Shown here: positions 29,699-38,306 of the stretch, one piece after another
Layout: each line of letters opens with the position of its first letter
Position numbering within the stretch: position 1 is the first letter of the stretch
Source of the DNA: Streptomyces sp. Mut1
Lineage (GTDB): Bacteria > Actinomycetota > Actinomycetes > Streptomycetales > Streptomycetaceae
Length of the DNA stretch: 64,000 bases
Direction: 5' to 3'
NCBI RefSeq assembly: GCF_030719295.1
Contig: NZ_CP120997.1
Span: 6,334,001-6,398,000, forward strand
Translations under genes and position numbers: made by a program
The notes under the pieces: model-generated
Databases searched by the model: none
Told to the model about the DNA's origin: nothing
The model's input: the letters and a program-made list of their open reading frames with translations, nothing else

Positions 29699-31459
29699 TC
29701 AGCCGTCGGCGAGCACCACACAGGACTCCGCCGGCAGGTGCAGCATCCCGTCCGGGCCCGGCGGGTCCACGGGCAGCCACGCCGCCAGCACCCGGCCGGG
29801 CCCGGCCCGGTGGCGTCCGTTGCCCAGCGGGATCGCGGCCGGCTTCGCGTCGAGGTTGACCGCGATCCGCAGATCGCCCCGGCGCACCGCCAGCCGGCGC
29901 GCCCCGTCGTCGTACGCCGTCCTCACCGACGCCAGATCCGGGTCGCCGAGGTCGGGCAGGGCGCGCCGCAGCGCGATCAGCTCGCGGTACCAGGCGAGCA
30001 GCCGGGCGTGCGGCTCGCGACGGGGCTCGTCCCAGTCCAGGCAGGAGCGGGCCCGGGTGGCGGGGTCCTGCGGGTCCGGAATGTCCTCCTGGGCCCAGCC
30101 ATGCGCCCCGAACTCCCGCCGCCTGCCGGTGCGTACCGCCTCGGCCAGCTCCGGGTCCGTGTGGTCGGTGAAGAACTGCCACGGCGTACGGGCGCCCCAC
30201 TCCTCGCCCATGAACAGCATCGGGGTGAAGGGCCCCGTCAGCACGAGGGCCGCCGCGCAGGCCAGCAGCCCGGGGGAGAGGGACGCGGAGAGCCGGTCGC
30301 CGAGGGCCCGGTTGCCGATCTGGTCGTGGGTCTGGGCGTACCCGACGAAGCGGTGCGCGGCGGTGCGGCCGGGGTCGACGGGGCGTCCGTGCGTACGGCC
30401 GCGGAAGCTGGAGTACGTGCCGTTGTGGAAGAAGGCGCTCGTCATCGTCTTGGCGAGACCGGCCAGCGGGGCCGCCGCGAAGTCCGCGTAGTACCCCTGC
30501 GTCTCACCGGTCAGCGCGGTGTGCAGACAGTGGTGGAAGTCGTCGTTCCACTGGGCGTGCAGCCCGAGCCCGCCCTCCTCGCGCGGCGTCGTGGTGCGCG
30601 GGTCGCACAGGTCGGACTCGGCGATCAGCGGGAGCGGGCGGCCCAGCTCCGCCGCGAGCGCGTCGGTGGCGGCGGACAGCTCCTCCAGGAACGTCAGCGC
30701 CCGGGTGTCGGCCAGCGCGTGCACCGCGTCGAGCCGCAGCCCGTCCAGCCGGTAGTCCCGCAGCCAGGCCAGCGCGCTGCCCAGCAGGAACGCCCGCACC
30801 TCGTCGGAGCCCGGCGCGTCCAGATTGACGGCGGCGCCCCACGGCGTGTGGTGCGTCTCGGTGAAGTACGGGCCGAAGAGCGGGAGGTAGTTGCCGGAGG
30901 GGCCCAGGTGGTTGTGGACCACGTCCAGGACGACGGCGAGCCCGAGACCGTGCGCCGTGTCGACAAAGCGCTTCAGCCCCTCGGGGCCGCCGTACGGTTC
31001 GTGGACGGCCCACAGCGACACCCCCTCGTACCCCCAGCCGTGCACCCCGGGGAAGGGGCAGACCGGCATCAGCGAGACGTGGGTGATGCCCAGCTCCGCG
31101 AGGTGCCCGAGCCGGGCCGCCGCCGCGTCGAAGGTGCCCTCGTCGGTGTACGTGCCGATGTGCAGCTCGTACAGGACAGCGCCCGGCAGCCCGCGCCCCG
31201 CCCAGTCGGACCGCCAGGTGTACGCGTCGTGGTCGACCACCGCGGACTCGCCGTCAGGGCCGTCCGGCTGGCGGCGCGAGCGGGGATCGGGGCGCACCGG
31301 TCCGTCGTCCAGCACGAAGCCGTACCGGTCGCCGTCCGCGGCCTCGGCCTCGGCGGTCCACCAGCCGGGCCGGTCCGGATCGGGCTCCATCGGCATCGGC
31401 TCGCCCGCCAGCCGCAGACCGGCCGATCCCGCGTCCGGTGCCCATACCTCGAACAACAT
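29699..31459 (-). CDS. treZ: malto-oligosyltrehalose trehalohydrolase
   Basis: A 586-residue GH13 enzyme that releases trehalose from maltooligosyl-trehalose made by TreY. An N-terminal beta-sandwich (1-85) precedes the barrel. The nucleophile is Asp244 (DGLRLDAVHAL) and the acid/base Glu281 (LIAESDL); the third acidic residue lies in QTHDQIGNR. Start ATG 31459 (MLFEVWAPDAG) follows GAGGGAG; the frame is open for 26 more codons. It is separated by about 8 kb from treY and glgX, which complete the route, and is divergent from a GH1 beta-glucosidase. Confidence 0.95.
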   Translation of the reverse strand: MLFEVWAPDAGSAGLRLAGEPMPMEPDPDRPGWWTAEAEAADGDRYGFVLDDGPVRPDPRSRRQPDGPDGESAVVDHDAYTWRSDWAGRGLPGAVLYELHIGTYTDEGTFDAAAARLGHLAELGITHVSLMPVCPFPGVHGWGYEGVSLWAVHEPYGGPEGLKRFVDTAHGLGLAVVLDVVHNHLGPSGNYLPLFGPYFTETHHTPWGAAVNLDAPGSDEVRAFLLGSALAWLRDYRLDGLRLDAVHALADTRALTFLEELSAATDALAAELGRPLPLIAESDLCDPRTTTPREEGGLGLHAQWNDDFHHCLHTALTGETQGYYADFAAAPLAGLAKTMTSAFFHNGTYSSFRGRTHGRPVDPGRTAAHRFVGYAQTHDQIGNRALGDRLSASLSPGLLACAAALVLTGPFTPMLFMGEEWGARTPWQFFTDHTDPELAEAVRTGRRREFGAHGWAQEDIPDPQDPATRARSCLDWDEPRREPHARLLAWYRELIALRRALPDLGDPDLASVRTAYDDGARRLAVRRGDLRIAVNLDAKPAAIPLGNGRHRAGPGRVLAAWLPVDPPGPDGMLHLPAESCVVLADG

Positions 31460-31634
31460 GCGGCGCTCCCTCGCTTCCGGGGCCCGTTCGCCCCGGCCCA
31501 TGGTCGGCAGCGAGCACGATCTTCGGCGCCCCGACACTGGATCGAGTTCGATACTGGCGATTAAGGTCTGAATCTGATCACTGCCCTGCCAGGTTCTGCC
31601 CTACGCACTCCCTCTTACGGCTGTGGAGGCCGCG

Positions 31635-32990
31635 ATGACCGTGCCGTCTTTCCCGCCCGGATTCCTCTGGGGAGCCTCCGCGTCCGCCTTCCAGACCGAG
31701 GGCGCCGCCGACGCCGACGGCAAGGGCCCCTCCGGCTGGGACGCCTTCGCCGCGCAGCCCGGACGCATCAAGGACGGCACCGACACGAGCCGGGGCACCG
31801 GCTTCCACCGGCACTACCGCGAGGACGTCGCGCTGCTGGCCGGACTCGGCGCCGACGCCTTCCGGTTCTCGGTGAGCTGGCCGCGCGTCGTCCCCGGCGG
31901 CAGCGGCCCCGTCAACCCGAAGGGCCTCGACTTCTACGACCGCCTCGTGGACGAGCTCTGCGCCCACGGCATCACCCCGGCCCCCACCCTCTACCACTGG
32001 GACACCCCGCTCCCGCTGGACGAGGCGGGCGGCTGGCTGAACCGGGACACCGCCTACCGGTTCGCCGAGTACGCCGGGATCGTCGCCGAACGCCTCGCCG
32101 ACCGCGTCCCCATGTGGATCACGGTCAACGAACCCGCCGAAGTCACCCTGCTGGGTTACGCACTCGGTGAGCACGCCCCCGGCCGCACCCTCCTCTTCGA
32201 CGCGCTGCCCGCCGCCCACCACCAGCTCCTCGCCCACGGCCTGGCCGTACGCGCGCTGCGCGCGGCGGGCGCCGGGAACATCGGCATCGCCGTATCGCAC
32301 TCGCCGGTCTGGACGGCCGGCGATTCGGACGAGGACCGATTCGCCGCCGAGCTGTACGACACCCTCACCAACCGGCTGTTCTCCGACCCGCTCCTCACCG
32401 GCCGCTACCCCGACGAGAACTTCGCGGCCCTGATGCCCGGCCCCGTCGAGGACGACCTGCGCACGATCTCCACCCGGCTGGACTGGTACGGCGTCAACTA
32501 CTACAACCCGACCCTCGTCGGCGCCCCCACACCCGACGCGCTCGACAGCTTCGCCGGCTTCGGCATGCCCGAGGGCCTGCCCTTCGGCATCCGTGAGATA
32601 GAGGGCTACGAGAAGACCGACTTCGGCTGGCCCGTCGTCCCCGAGGGCCTGCGCGACACCCTCGTACAGCTGCGGGAGCGCTACGGCGACCGGCTCCCGC
32701 CGCTCTACATCACGGAGAACGGCTGCGCCGTGGACGAACCGGCCGAGGACACCCGCAGGATCGCCTTCCTCGACGGCCACCTCAGGGCCCTGCACGAGGC
32801 GATCGACGCGGGCGTCGACGTACGCGGCTACTTCACCTGGTCCCTCACCGACAACATCGAGTGGACCGAGGGGGCCTGCAAGCGCTTCGGCCTCGTCCAC
32901 ATCGACTACGACACGCTGCGCCGCACCCCGAAGGACTCCTACGCCTGGTACCGCGACCTCATCAAGGCTCAGCGCGCCGACGGGCGGTGA
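31635..32990 (+). CDS. GH1 family beta-glucosidase
   Basis: A 451-residue cytoplasmic glycoside hydrolase with no signal peptide. The family start FPPGFLWGASASAFQTEGA is intact. The acid/base is Glu166 in TVNEP and the nucleophile Glu361 in YITENG. NYYNP and FTWSLTDNIEW further define the substrate site. It hydrolyses beta-glucosides such as cellobiose taken up by ABC importers. The ATG at 31635 follows GTGGAGG; a GTG four codons upstream is an alternative. Streptomyces GH1 genes are often near a sugar ABC operon with a LacI regulator, but here neither is adjacent; the sugar importer at 47.5 kb is distant. Confidence 0.94.
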   Translation: MTVPSFPPGFLWGASASAFQTEGAADADGKGPSGWDAFAAQPGRIKDGTDTSRGTGFHRHYREDVALLAGLGADAFRFSVSWPRVVPGGSGPVNPKGLDFYDRLVDELCAHGITPAPTLYHWDTPLPLDEAGGWLNRDTAYRFAEYAGIVAERLADRVPMWITVNEPAEVTLLGYALGEHAPGRTLLFDALPAAHHQLLAHGLAVRALRAAGAGNIGIAVSHSPVWTAGDSDEDRFAAELYDTLTNRLFSDPLLTGRYPDENFAALMPGPVEDDLRTISTRLDWYGVNYYNPTLVGAPTPDALDSFAGFGMPEGLPFGIREIEGYEKTDFGWPVVPEGLRDTLVQLRERYGDRLPPLYITENGCAVDEPAEDTRRIAFLDGHLRALHEAIDAGVDVRGYFTWSLTDNIEWTEGACKRFGLVHIDYDTLRRTPKDSYAWYRDLIKAQRADGR

Positions 32991-32997
32991 CGGGCGG

Positions 32998-33954
32998 TCA
33001 GCCGTCCCACACCATGTCGAAGGCGCGCTCGAAGTTGACGTAACCCAGACGCTCGAACGCCTTCGCCATCGGCAGGTTGCCGAGGTCCGTCGCCGCCCGG
33101 ACGCGCTCCACGTCCTGCTGCGCGGCGAGCACCCGGGTCCCCTCGGCCAGGATGTCGTCGATGTAGCCGCGCCCGCGATGGGCGGGCACCACCCCGATGT
33201 ACGCGATGACCGGGTTGTAGTTGTTGCGGGCCGGGATCACGAAACCGACCGGCTCACCGTCCGGCAGCTCGGCCACCCGCCACCACTCCCGGGGCGTCGC
33301 GTAGCCGGCCAGCTCCTCGTCGTAATGCTTCTCCGCGGCCTGCCGCCAAGAGAGTCCGGACGCCAGGTCCGCCCGGCCGTGGGCGTCGAGCGTGCCCTCC
33401 ATGACCGGCGTCATCAGGGCGAGCAGGTCCTCGCGCCCGTCGACCGGGCGGAACCGCAGCCGGCCGCTGCCGGCCGGGACGGGCGTGCCCCGCCGCCACT
33501 CCAGGCGCAGCCGCTCCACGAGCATCCGGGCCCCGGTGCGCTCCATGACCCGGATACGGGCCTCGACGGCTTCGCGGACCGCCGGGTCCTCGCGCCAGTC
33601 GGCCGGCACGTAGCGCCCGTACTCGGGGCGGGGCGTCCCGGCCGGTACGACGGCGGCCGTCGCCTCCTCGACCAGCCGCAGCCCGGCCTCCTCGCGCTTG
33701 GGGACCGGCAGGGCGTCGTCCAGGTCGAAGAAGTCGAGCAGCAGCGGCGTACCGCCGTCCCTGCTCCACCACGCGATCCGCGCCACGACCCGCCCGCCGC
33801 GCAGCGCCACCCACATCCACTCCGGGCGGCGGCGGCCCGTGGCGAGATCGTCCGCCAGCTCGTGGTCCAGGACGTAGGGCAGTTGACGGAAGAGGTCCAG
33901 CTCCTCCGGTCCGCTGAGCGGTCGGACGGTCAGGCCGAGTGGTGCGTCGGGCAC
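32998..33954 (-). CDS. GNAT family N-acetyltransferase, long form
   Basis: A 318-residue acetyltransferase with a degenerate N-terminal GNAT half (about 15-150) and a C-terminal half. The acetyl-CoA-binding motif A is intact: VIAYIGVVPAHRGRGYIDDIL, with the Q/RxxGxG/A loop as HRGRGY, then ERVRAATDLGNLPMAKAFERLGY. It resembles two-domain actinobacterial proteins of unknown substrate. The start GTG 33954 (VPDAPLGLTVRPL) follows GGGGGA; the frame extends to 34020, so a start up to 22 codons earlier remains possible. Convergent with the beta-glucosidase gene, seven bases away. Confidence 0.84.
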   Translation of the reverse strand: MPDAPLGLTVRPLSGPEELDLFRQLPYVLDHELADDLATGRRRPEWMWVALRGGRVVARIAWWSRDGGTPLLLDFFDLDDALPVPKREEAGLRLVEEATAAVVPAGTPRPEYGRYVPADWREDPAVREAVEARIRVMERTGARMLVERLRLEWRRGTPVPAGSGRLRFRPVDGREDLLALMTPVMEGTLDAHGRADLASGLSWRQAAEKHYDEELAGYATPREWWRVAELPDGEPVGFVIPARNNYNPVIAYIGVVPAHRGRGYIDDILAEGTRVLAAQQDVERVRAATDLGNLPMAKAFERLGYVNFERAFDMVWDG

Positions 33955-34132
33955 AAATCCCCCACGGGTGAGCGGGTGCGTCACGGCGGTCGCCGGAGGC
34001 ACGGCCGCCGACCCTAGCAACGCTCCCGGCCGGCCGCCCCCGGATAATCCGGGTGCGGCCCGCGCAGGTCAGGAGGGCGGAAAGCGGGGTTGTTCTGGAC
34101 ACCCCGGGGCCGTCGGACCGACAATTGGAGAC

Positions 34133-34699
34133 GTGACGTCCTCCTTCGAGTCCCACACGTATCCCGCGCGGCTGTCGGACGCCCAGCGCGACCGTGTTCT
34201 GGGTGTGCTCAGAGAGGGCGCGGCCCAGGGCAGGCTTTCCCAGGACACCTTTATGCGGCGCATGGAGGTGGCCCTGACGACGAGCCGCCCCGAGGAGCTG
34301 GAAGCCCTCACCAGGGACCTGGAGCACGGGGGCCGTTGGTCGCGCGGACTGCTGCGGGTCGTGGGCGGGGTCTCCGGCTTCCCGGAGCGCATCCGCCGGG
34401 CGTGGCGGGCGGAGCGGCTGCCGAAGCTGCTGCTGCCGGCCCCCAGCCCGCACCCCCTGCGCATCGGCCGCGACCCGGGCAACGGACTGCGCCTCAGCCA
34501 CGAGACGGTCTCCCGGACGCACGCCGAACTGACCGCGCAGGGCGACCGCTGGCTGCTGCGCGACCTCGGCTCGACCAACGGCACCTGCGTCAACGGCCAG
34601 CGCGTCACCGGCACGGTCCCGGTGCGCGAAGGGGACCAGGTCAGCTTCGGCCGGATGATGTTCCGGCTCTCCGCCCCCGCGCTCCGGCCGCCCGCCTGA
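34133..34699 (+). CDS. DUF1707 and FHA domain protein
   Basis: A 188-residue protein. The N-terminal DUF1707 module (LSDAQRDRVLGVLREGAAQGRLSQDTFMRRM, about 9-40, with TSRPEELEALTRDL) is a short helical actinobacterial domain. A basic linker follows, then a forkhead-associated domain: IGRDPGNGLRL, HETVSRTHAEL and LRDLGSTNGTCVNG contain the phosphothreonine-binding Arg, Ser, His and Asn. It probably reads phosphothreonine made by Hanks-type kinases, possibly including the two in this window, though no direct link is visible. GTG 34133 follows TTGGAG. Confidence 0.88.
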   Translation: MTSSFESHTYPARLSDAQRDRVLGVLREGAAQGRLSQDTFMRRMEVALTTSRPEELEALTRDLEHGGRWSRGLLRVVGGVSGFPERIRRAWRAERLPKLLLPAPSPHPLRIGRDPGNGLRLSHETVSRTHAELTAQGDRWLLRDLGSTNGTCVNGQRVTGTVPVREGDQVSFGRMMFRLSAPALRPPA

Positions 34700-34709
34700 C
34701 GCCACCGCC

Positions 34710-36131
34710 TCACGCCTGCTGGTGAAGCCCCCGTCCTGCGAGGGTGAGGAAGGACTCGCCGACGGCCTCCGAGAGCGTCGGATGCGGGTGGATGTGCTGG
34801 GCCACGTCGAAGGGTTCCGCGTCCCAGCCGACGATCAGCTGGCTCTCGGCGACCATCTCCGAGACGTGCGGCCCGACCAGGTGCACCCCGAGGACCCGGC
34901 CCCCGCGCTCCGCGACCACCTTCACCATGCCGCCCTGCCCGTGCACCATGCCCTTGGCCACGGCGGTCAGCGGCATCGTGTTGACCACGACGTCGTGCCC
35001 CGCGTCGCGCGCACCCGCCTCGGTCAGGCCCACCGCCGCGGTCTGGGGCGCCGAGTAGGTGACCCGGGGCACCGCGTCGTAGTCCACCGGGGCCGGCCGC
35101 AGCCCCGCCAGGGTCTCCGCCACCAGCAGCCCCTCGGCGAACGAGGCGTGGGCCAGGCCCGGGGACGGCGGCGGCAGCAGATCGCCCACCACATGGATGC
35201 CGGGCACCGCGGTCTCCAGCCGTGACCAGTCCGCCGGAGCCACATACCCCCGGTCATCGGCGGCCAGGCCCGCCGCCACGAGCCCCAGGCCGTCCGTCAC
35301 CGGGACCCGGCCCACCGCGACCAGCAGCCGCCGCGCTCGCACCGTCCGGGTCTCGCCGCGCGGGGTGCGCAGCGTGGCCCGGACCCCGTCATCGAGGACG
35401 GCGGCGTCCAGCAGGCGCGTGCCCGTCAACACGTCGATGCCACGCCTCTTCAGACCTCGCGTCAGATGGCGCGACACCTCGGCGTCCTCCAGCGGCACCA
35501 GCCGGTCGGCGGCCTCCACCAGCGTCACCCGCGCCCCCATCGACCGGTGCAGCGAGGCGTACTCCACCCCGATCGCCCCGCCGCCCAGCACCAGCACCGA
35601 ATCCGGCAGACCGGGCGCGAACAGCGCGTCGTCGCTGGTCACCACCCGCCGCCCGTCCGTCACCGGACCCGGCAGCGTCCGGGGCCGCGACCCCGTCGCC
35701 AGCACGATGCCGCGCCGGGCGACGACCTCCCCGTACCCCTCGATCCGGACACCGCGCGGGCCCGTCAACTCCGCGCTCCCCGACACCACCTCGACGCCGG
35801 CGTGGGCCAGATGGGCCTGGACGCCCCGGTGGTTGCGGGTCACGATGTCGTCGCGGGTGGCGACCAGGGCCGGCCAGTCGACCGACTCCAGCACCGCCTT
35901 CACCCCCCAGCGTTCACGGGCCTCCGCGATACCGTCGACCAGTTCGGCCGCGTGCAGCATCGCCTTGCTCGGGATACAGCCGCGGTGCAGGCAGGTGCCA
36001 CCCACCTTGTCGCGTTCGGCGAGGACCACCCGCAACCCGAGCGCCGCCGCCCGCAGCGCGGTCGAGTAGCCGCCGGTACCGCCGCCGATGACCACGACAT
36101 CGGCCTCGTTCACATCCTGCGTCTGTGTCAT
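34710..36131 (-). CDS. lpdA: dihydrolipoyl dehydrogenase
   Basis: A 473-residue flavoprotein disulfide reductase (E3 of 2-oxoacid dehydrogenase or glycine cleavage complexes). FAD-binding GGGTGG is at 16-21. The redox pair is Cys47/Cys52 in GGTCLHRGCIPSK. The NAD loop is LGGGAIGVEYASLHRSMG and the interface His-Glu sits in HPHPTLSEAV. The ATG at 36131 follows GGAGGGTGGG. No E1 or E2 gene is adjacent, so it may be shared between complexes or a paralogue with a special role. Divergent from a LysR gene that may control it. Confidence 0.95.
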   Translation of the reverse strand: MTQTQDVNEADVVVIGGGTGGYSTALRAAALGLRVVLAERDKVGGTCLHRGCIPSKAMLHAAELVDGIAEARERWGVKAVLESVDWPALVATRDDIVTRNHRGVQAHLAHAGVEVVSGSAELTGPRGVRIEGYGEVVARRGIVLATGSRPRTLPGPVTDGRRVVTSDDALFAPGLPDSVLVLGGGAIGVEYASLHRSMGARVTLVEAADRLVPLEDAEVSRHLTRGLKRRGIDVLTGTRLLDAAVLDDGVRATLRTPRGETRTVRARRLLVAVGRVPVTDGLGLVAAGLAADDRGYVAPADWSRLETAVPGIHVVGDLLPPPSPGLAHASFAEGLLVAETLAGLRPAPVDYDAVPRVTYSAPQTAAVGLTEAGARDAGHDVVVNTMPLTAVAKGMVHGQGGMVKVVAERGGRVLGVHLVGPHVSEMVAESQLIVGWDAEPFDVAQHIHPHPTLSEAVGESFLTLAGRGLHQQA

Positions 36132-36153
36132 GTCCCCACCCTCCGCCGGGCCC

Positions 36154-36173
36154 TTGCCATGAGTCCAAGGCAA
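36154..36173. promoter_or_regulatory. LysR-type operator candidate between lpdA and the LysR gene
   Basis: TTGCC at 36154-36158 and GGCAA at 36169-36173 form an inverted repeat with a ten-base spacer, the symmetry expected of LysR regulator boxes. It is in the 117-base divergent gap. Confidence 0.45.
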
Positions 36174-36248
36174 TGTTTGTGTGGACCCGATGCACAGCGT
36201 TTATGTCGCGTGCCGGCCGGGACCGGGTGATGGGGGAGGGGCGGCGCG

Positions 36249-37148
36249 ATGAGCCTTCGGCAGATGGAGTACTTCCTCACGGTGGTCGAGGAGTCCTCCT
36301 TCACCCGGGCCGCCGAACTCCTCCACGTCACCCAGCCGGCGCTGTCCCACCAGATCAAGGCCCTGGAGCGGACCGTCGGCGGCCCGCTGCTCGAACGGCT
36401 GCCGCGCGGTGTGCGGCTGACCCCGATGGGCCGCGCCTTCCTGCCGCACGCCGAACGGTCCGTGCGCAGCGCCGCCCAGGCGCGGCGCGCCGCGCGGGCG
36501 GCGGCGGGCGCCGAGGGCGGTGAACTGCACATCGCCACCGTGCACGCCATCGCGGTCGGTATCCTCCCCGAGGTCTTCGCCCGCTGGCGCTCCGCGCACC
36601 CCGGGGTCGGCCTCGTGCTCCACGAGTACGCCACCACGCAGGCCCTGGAGGAGCAGATCGAACGGGGCACCGCCGACCTCGCCGTCGGCCCGCCGCCCCC
36701 CGGCTGGCCGGGGCCGGTCGTCCCGATCGGCGAGGAGGAGATCGTCCTGGTCGTCCCCTTCGACGACCGGCTCGCCGGACGCGCCTCCGTCCGCCTCCAG
36801 GAACTCGCCGACCGCCCCTGGGTGCGGTGCGCGATGGAGGCCGTCGTGCACGGACGGCCGTTCCTGGACTGGGCCTGCGCCGAGGCCGGCTTCGTCCCCC
36901 GTACGGCGGTCCGCACGGAGCACACGTCGACCGCGGTACGGATGGCGGCGGCCGGGGTCGGGATCGCGACCGCACCCGCGCACGTCGTGCGGGGAGCCGT
37001 CGGCGAGGACTGCGCGGTGCTCACCGTCGACCCGCCGTGGACCCGCGTGCTCGCGGTCTTCTCCCGCGTGGAACTGACCGGAGCGGCCGCCGCGTTCACC
37101 GAACTGCTGGACGCCTCCTGGCCGCCCGGACCGCCGCCGGGACACTGA
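36249..37148 (+). CDS. LysR family transcriptional regulator
   Basis: A 299-residue LysR regulator. The N-terminal DNA-binding domain is MEYFLTVVEESSFTRAAELL followed by HVTQPALSHQIKALER; the effector domain starts near residue 93 (GELHIATVHAIAVGILPEVF) and has the interface stretch EIVLVVPFDDRLAG. The start ATG has GGGGCGGCGCG upstream, a weak ribosome site. It is divergent from lpdA with a symmetric box between them, the standard layout for a LysR gene controlling its neighbour; lpdA is therefore the best candidate target. Confidence 0.92.
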   Translation: MSLRQMEYFLTVVEESSFTRAAELLHVTQPALSHQIKALERTVGGPLLERLPRGVRLTPMGRAFLPHAERSVRSAAQARRAARAAAGAEGGELHIATVHAIAVGILPEVFARWRSAHPGVGLVLHEYATTQALEEQIERGTADLAVGPPPPGWPGPVVPIGEEEIVLVVPFDDRLAGRASVRLQELADRPWVRCAMEAVVHGRPFLDWACAEAGFVPRTAVRTEHTSTAVRMAAAGVGIATAPAHVVRGAVGEDCAVLTVDPPWTRVLAVFSRVELTGAAAAFTELLDASWPPGPPPGH

Positions 37149-37184
37149 CCGGGACCGGCCGGGGGCGGTGGCGGGGCGGTTGTC

Positions 37185-37190
37185 TATGCT
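37185..37190 (+). promoter_or_regulatory. candidate -10 element giving a leaderless transcript
   Basis: TATGCT ends six bases before the ATG at 37197 and there is no ribosome site, the arrangement of leaderless actinobacterial genes. No -35 is obvious. Confidence 0.4.
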
Positions 37191-37196
37191 GCCCCG

Positions 37197-37841
37197 ATGA
37201 CTGCCGTGGACATGCAGAAGGCGCCGCGTCCGACCGTGGACCGGGGGCGGTACTTCCTGATCACCCTCGCCGTGGTGGTGCTCGGCTGGGTCGTCGCCGC
37301 GGTCAACACGGGCATCTCCTACCTCGCCCTGGGCATGGACGCCGTCCCCATCGTCACCGGCCTCATCGGCTGCCTCGCCCTCGTGATCGTCCTGCGTTTC
37401 CTCCACCACGCCTGGTGGCTCGCCGCCCTCTCCGTGCTGCCCGCGCTGCTGGTGCTCGTCGGCTCGGTCCAGTACGCGCCGGAGGCCGCGCTCGACAGCC
37501 GGGGCGTGCGGGAGACCGTCCGCGTCACGGCCGACAGCGCCGCCGGGACCGGCCGGTCCAACCACCGCTTCACCCTGGAGGGCCCGAGGGGTGAACTGGA
37601 CGAGACCCTGAACTACGACGGGGACGACCCGGACTGGAAGGTGGGCGACCGGATCGAGGTCATCAGCGACCCGAAGGGCGTCGTCCCGCTGGAGGCCGCG
37701 TCCGACGTCGACCCGGGCGACCGCCTCGGCATGCTGGTGATGGGCGCCGCCGGCTGGACGTGCGTCACCCTCCTGGCGGGCCTGCGCGGATTCGTACGCC
37801 GCCGCGCGGGCCGGCGGCCGGTGCTCGACGACATCGGCTGA
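37197..37841 (+). CDS. integral membrane protein, DUF3592-like
   Basis: A 214-residue protein with three hydrophobic N-terminal segments (about 20-40, 46-65 and 70-90), an extracytoplasmic or cytoplasmic soluble stretch of about 85 residues (SRGVRETVRVTADSAAGTGR to GDRIEVISDPKGVVPLEA) and a last membrane segment near 180-198. The soluble part with YDGDDPDWKVGDRIEVISDP resembles DUF3592 proteins. Function is unknown. It ends 22 bases before the palindrome array and a small hairpin follows its stop. Confidence 0.75.
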   Translation: MTAVDMQKAPRPTVDRGRYFLITLAVVVLGWVVAAVNTGISYLALGMDAVPIVTGLIGCLALVIVLRFLHHAWWLAALSVLPALLVLVGSVQYAPEAALDSRGVRETVRVTADSAAGTGRSNHRFTLEGPRGELDETLNYDGDDPDWKVGDRIEVISDPKGVVPLEAASDVDPGDRLGMLVMGAAGWTCVTLLAGLRGFVRRRAGRRPVLDDIG

Positions 37842-37844
37842 GCG

Positions 37845-37860
37845 GCCGCCTTGGGGCGGC
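37845..37860 (+). terminator. short stem-loop after the membrane protein gene
   Basis: GCCGCC (37845-37850), loop TTGG, GGCGGC (37855-37860), three bases after the stop codon. Confidence 0.5.
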
Positions 37861-37863
37861 GTG

Positions 37864-38036
37864 TGACATGTCACCGCCCGGCGCCCCGCGGTGACATGTC
37901 ACCGCGCAGCCCCCTGCGGTGACATGTCACCGTGCAGAACTGAACGATGACATGTCACACACCGGCCTTGCCGCCGCGGACGCGCGCGGTCGGTGGATGT
38001 GACATGTCACCGTGCGAGCCGCCCGGTGACATGTCA
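37864..38036. repeat. array of six TGACATGTCA palindromes
   Basis: Exact copies of the ten-base palindrome TGACATGTCA begin at 37864, 37892, 37920, 37948, 38000 and 38027. The first four are exactly 28 bases apart, then 52 and 27. Five of six extend to the 12-base palindrome GTGACATGTCAC. In several units CCG follows directly. The bases between copies differ, so the palindrome rather than the whole unit is conserved. They occupy the first half of the 465-base gap 37842-38306. The regular phasing suggests cooperative binding by a dimeric regulator; the protein is unknown. Confidence 0.85.
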
Positions 38037-38130
38037 CATCCACCCCGGCCCGTGGCCCCCCGCCCCGTGGCCCGCCCGCACCCGTTGACACCAGCGCCCC
38101 CGGCGACCTGCCCCATCCGGCCGACACCGG

Positions 38131-38215
38131 CTACGTCACCCCACCGGCCACGTCACCGCACCCGCCACATCACCCCACCGGCCACGTCACCCCACCCGCC
38201 ACGTCACCCGAACGG
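38131..38215 (+). repeat. five tandem 17-base repeats
   Basis: Head-to-tail units at 38131, 38148, 38165, 38182 and 38199, consensus CCACGTCACCCCACCSG, each with one to four changes. The core ACGTCACC is one base different from the ATGTCACC right half of the palindromes just upstream. The block ends 91 bases before the start codon of the P450-like gene, so it lies in its promoter region. Confidence 0.8.
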
Positions 38216-38306
38216 CCGCGCGCCGACTGCGACGGGCCCGTTCAGGTGATGCCCTGAGAGGACCCGCGCCGCGCACCGGCGCACCGACTCGCCCCGGGGG
38301 AACGCC

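Noticed and set aside
37864..38036. CRISPR array
   Set aside because: The conserved part is only 10-14 bases and palindromic, spacers are 14-42 bases and irregular after the fourth unit, and no cas gene is in the window.
37864..38215. Iteron-type replication origin or attachment site
   Set aside because: No replication initiator, partition or integrase gene is nearby, and the region is GC-rich rather than having an AT-rich melting segment.
37947..38249. 100-codon frame through the palindrome array
   Set aside because: It merely translates the repeats into proline/histidine/threonine-rich sequence, and its start lies inside a palindrome region without a ribosome site.
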